Of a stretch of 64,000 nt of DNA, positions 63,022-64,000 are shown piece by piece. The position numbers and the translations under genes were made by a program. Source of the stretch: Serratia sp. PL17 (GTDB taxonomy: Bacteria; Pseudomonadota; Gammaproteobacteria; Enterobacterales; Enterobacteriaceae); contig NZ_JAFIBY010000001.1 of assembly GCF_017832355.1 (NCBI RefSeq), positions 124,001-188,000 of the forward strand. Reading direction: 5' to 3'. The first letter of the stretch is position 1, and every line of letters starts with the position of its first letter. The notes under the pieces were generated by a model. That model did no database searches and was not told where the DNA came from. It saw only the letters and a list, made by a program, of their open reading frames with translations.

Positions 63022-63981
63022 ATGGATTACACCAAAATTATCAAAGAAATAGGCCGTGGCAAGAACCACGCACGCGATCTCGACCGGGAAACTGCCTTTC
63101 AGCTCTATCAAAAGATGCTGGCCGGTGAAGTGGACGAACTGGAGCTGGGCGGTATCTTGATCGCCCTGCGCATTAAAGGGGAAGCCGAAGAGGAAATGAT
63201 CGGCTTTTACCAGGCCATGCAGCAACAGGTGATGCGTTTGCAGGCACCGCAAGGGCGACCGATGCCAGTGGTGTTGCCCAGCTATAATGGTGCGCGCAAA
63301 CAGGCGAACCTGACGCCACTATTGGCGCTGCTGCTGACGCGCGTTGGCCTGCCGGTGGTGGTACATGGCGTGTTGGATGACAGCACCCGCGTGACCAGCG
63401 CCGACACCTTTACGTTGCTGGGCCTACCCTGGTCGCAAGAGGCTGCCCATGCCCAACACCGCCTCGATAAGGGGGAAACGGTATTTATCCCGGTATCTGC
63501 CTTGTCAGCGCCCCTGGAACGTCAACTGGGTATGCGCTGGCGCATGGGGGTGCGCAACAGCGCCCATACGCTAGCCAAACTGGCGACGCCGTTTGCCGAG
63601 CAGGACGTGTTGCGTATCGCCAGTGTGTCGCACCCTGAGTACGTTGGCCGTGTGGCGTCATTCTTCCGCCAGATTGGGGCGCGTGGGTTACTGATGCACG
63701 GCACCGAAGGTGAAGCCTATGCCAACCCGCAGCGTTGCCCGCAGATTCATTACATTGTCGACGGTGAGCAGCAGGTGCTGCTAGAGCGTCCGGTGCAGGA
63801 TGAAACGCCTGATTTACCGGCAGCGAAAGATGCAGAGACCACGGCACGTTGGACAGAACGTTGCCTGGCGGGTGACATTGCGATCCCGTTGGCGATCCAG
63901 CGCCAAATTGCCTGTTGCCTGGTAGCAACCGGTGAAGCAGACACCCTGGAACAGGGATTGGAACGTTTACGCGACGCGTAA
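63022..63981 (+). CDS. ybiB: YbiB, glycosyltransferase-like nucleic-acid-binding protein
   Basis: A 319-aa protein almost as long as E. coli YbiB (320). The N-terminal helical domain (MDYTKIIKEIGRGKNHARDL, VDELELGGILIALRIKGEAE) and the TrpD2-like core (VVLPSYNGARKQANLTPLLA, MRWRMGVRNSAHTLAKLATP, LLMHGTEGEAYANPQRCPQI) are conserved. YbiB binds DNA and RNA and is linked to SOS in E. coli, where it is next to dinG; here the two are 7.6 kb apart. ATG 63022; an in-frame start 9 nt earlier is possible. Confidence 0.95.
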   Translation: MDYTKIIKEIGRGKNHARDLDRETAFQLYQKMLAGEVDELELGGILIALRIKGEAEEEMIGFYQAMQQQVMRLQAPQGRPMPVVLPSYNGARKQANLTPLLALLLTRVGLPVVVHGVLDDSTRVTSADTFTLLGLPWSQEAAHAQHRLDKGETVFIPVSALSAPLERQLGMRWRMGVRNSAHTLAKLATPFAEQDVLRIASVSHPEYVGRVASFFRQIGARGLLMHGTEGEAYANPQRCPQIHYIVDGEQQVLLERPVQDETPDLPAAKDAETTARWTERCLAGDIAIPLAIQRQIACCLVATGEADTLEQGLERLRDA

Positions 63982-64000
63982 ATCCATTGGCTATACTGGA

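Overview
The window is about 57% GC by eye and densely coded on both strands. It reads as chromosomal DNA of a gammaproteobacterium of the order Enterobacterales, most likely Serratia or a close relative. This rests on close relatives of E. coli genes (sseA, nudI, osmF-yehYXW, yedA, dinG, ybiB, a classical 16-strand porin), the srfABC trio, an ERIC-like repeat, and many LysR/MFS/GNAT accessory genes. The genus is an inference; no rRNA or core marker is present. There are no rRNA or tRNA genes, CRISPR arrays, complete insertion sequences or prophage genes.

Layout. (1) 1-11.6 kb: a urea-assimilation block with allophanate hydrolase (5' end outside the window), urea carboxylase, a GntR/FCD regulator and the ABC importer urtABCDE. 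It would import urea and split it with ATP, with no urease in view. (2) 11.6-18.5 kb: a ParDE module whose toxin is frameshifted, a small membrane protein, a Tat-exported acid phosphatase, a GNAT enzyme, a flavoprotein monooxygenase with a strong Fur box upstream, a LysR regulator and the sulfurtransferase SseA. (3) 18.7-25 kb: srfA-srfB-srfC, overlapping by 4 nt at each junction, encoding a membrane protein, an actin/Hsp70-fold ATPase and a large protein with a degenerate P-loop. (4) 25-31 kb: NUDIX, DUF523, an AraC-type regulator followed by the stub of a lost NAD(P)-binding gene, a MocR regulator divergent from DUF1127-GST, and a Gfo/Idh/MocA oxidoreductase. (5) 31.4-35.6 kb: an amidohydrolase with a Cys/His-rich tail, an ABM-domain membrane protein and an isochorismatase-like hydrolase, divergent from a LysR gene. 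(6) 35.6-42.4 kb: a TolA-like lipoprotein, nudI, then a six-gene operon of fatty-acid desaturase, osmF-yehY-yehX-yehW and a PhnD-like protein without a signal peptide. (7) 42.4-48.2 kb: a TumE/TumA-type toxin-antitoxin pair with a palindromic operator, a 57-aa membrane protein, yedA, a Cys-rich SufR-like regulator divergent from an MFS exporter with duplicated operator-like sites, and an XRE-cupin/GNAT pair. (8) 48.3-53.2 kb: an e(P4)-type phosphatase, a tandem GNAT protein, an ERIC-like element, a porin, a GST and a CMD/tautomerase pair. (9) 53.2-64 kb: dinG and ybiB, adjacent in E. coli, here separated by 7.6 kb of regulator/exporter pairs.

Most of the window is transport, regulation and small-molecule detoxification. 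The least understood multi-gene units are srfABC and the desaturase/betaine-transporter/PhnD-like operon. Eroding genes are seen at two places (parE frameshift; dehydrogenase stub behind the AraC gene). All function calls come from reading motifs and recalled families; no database search was run.
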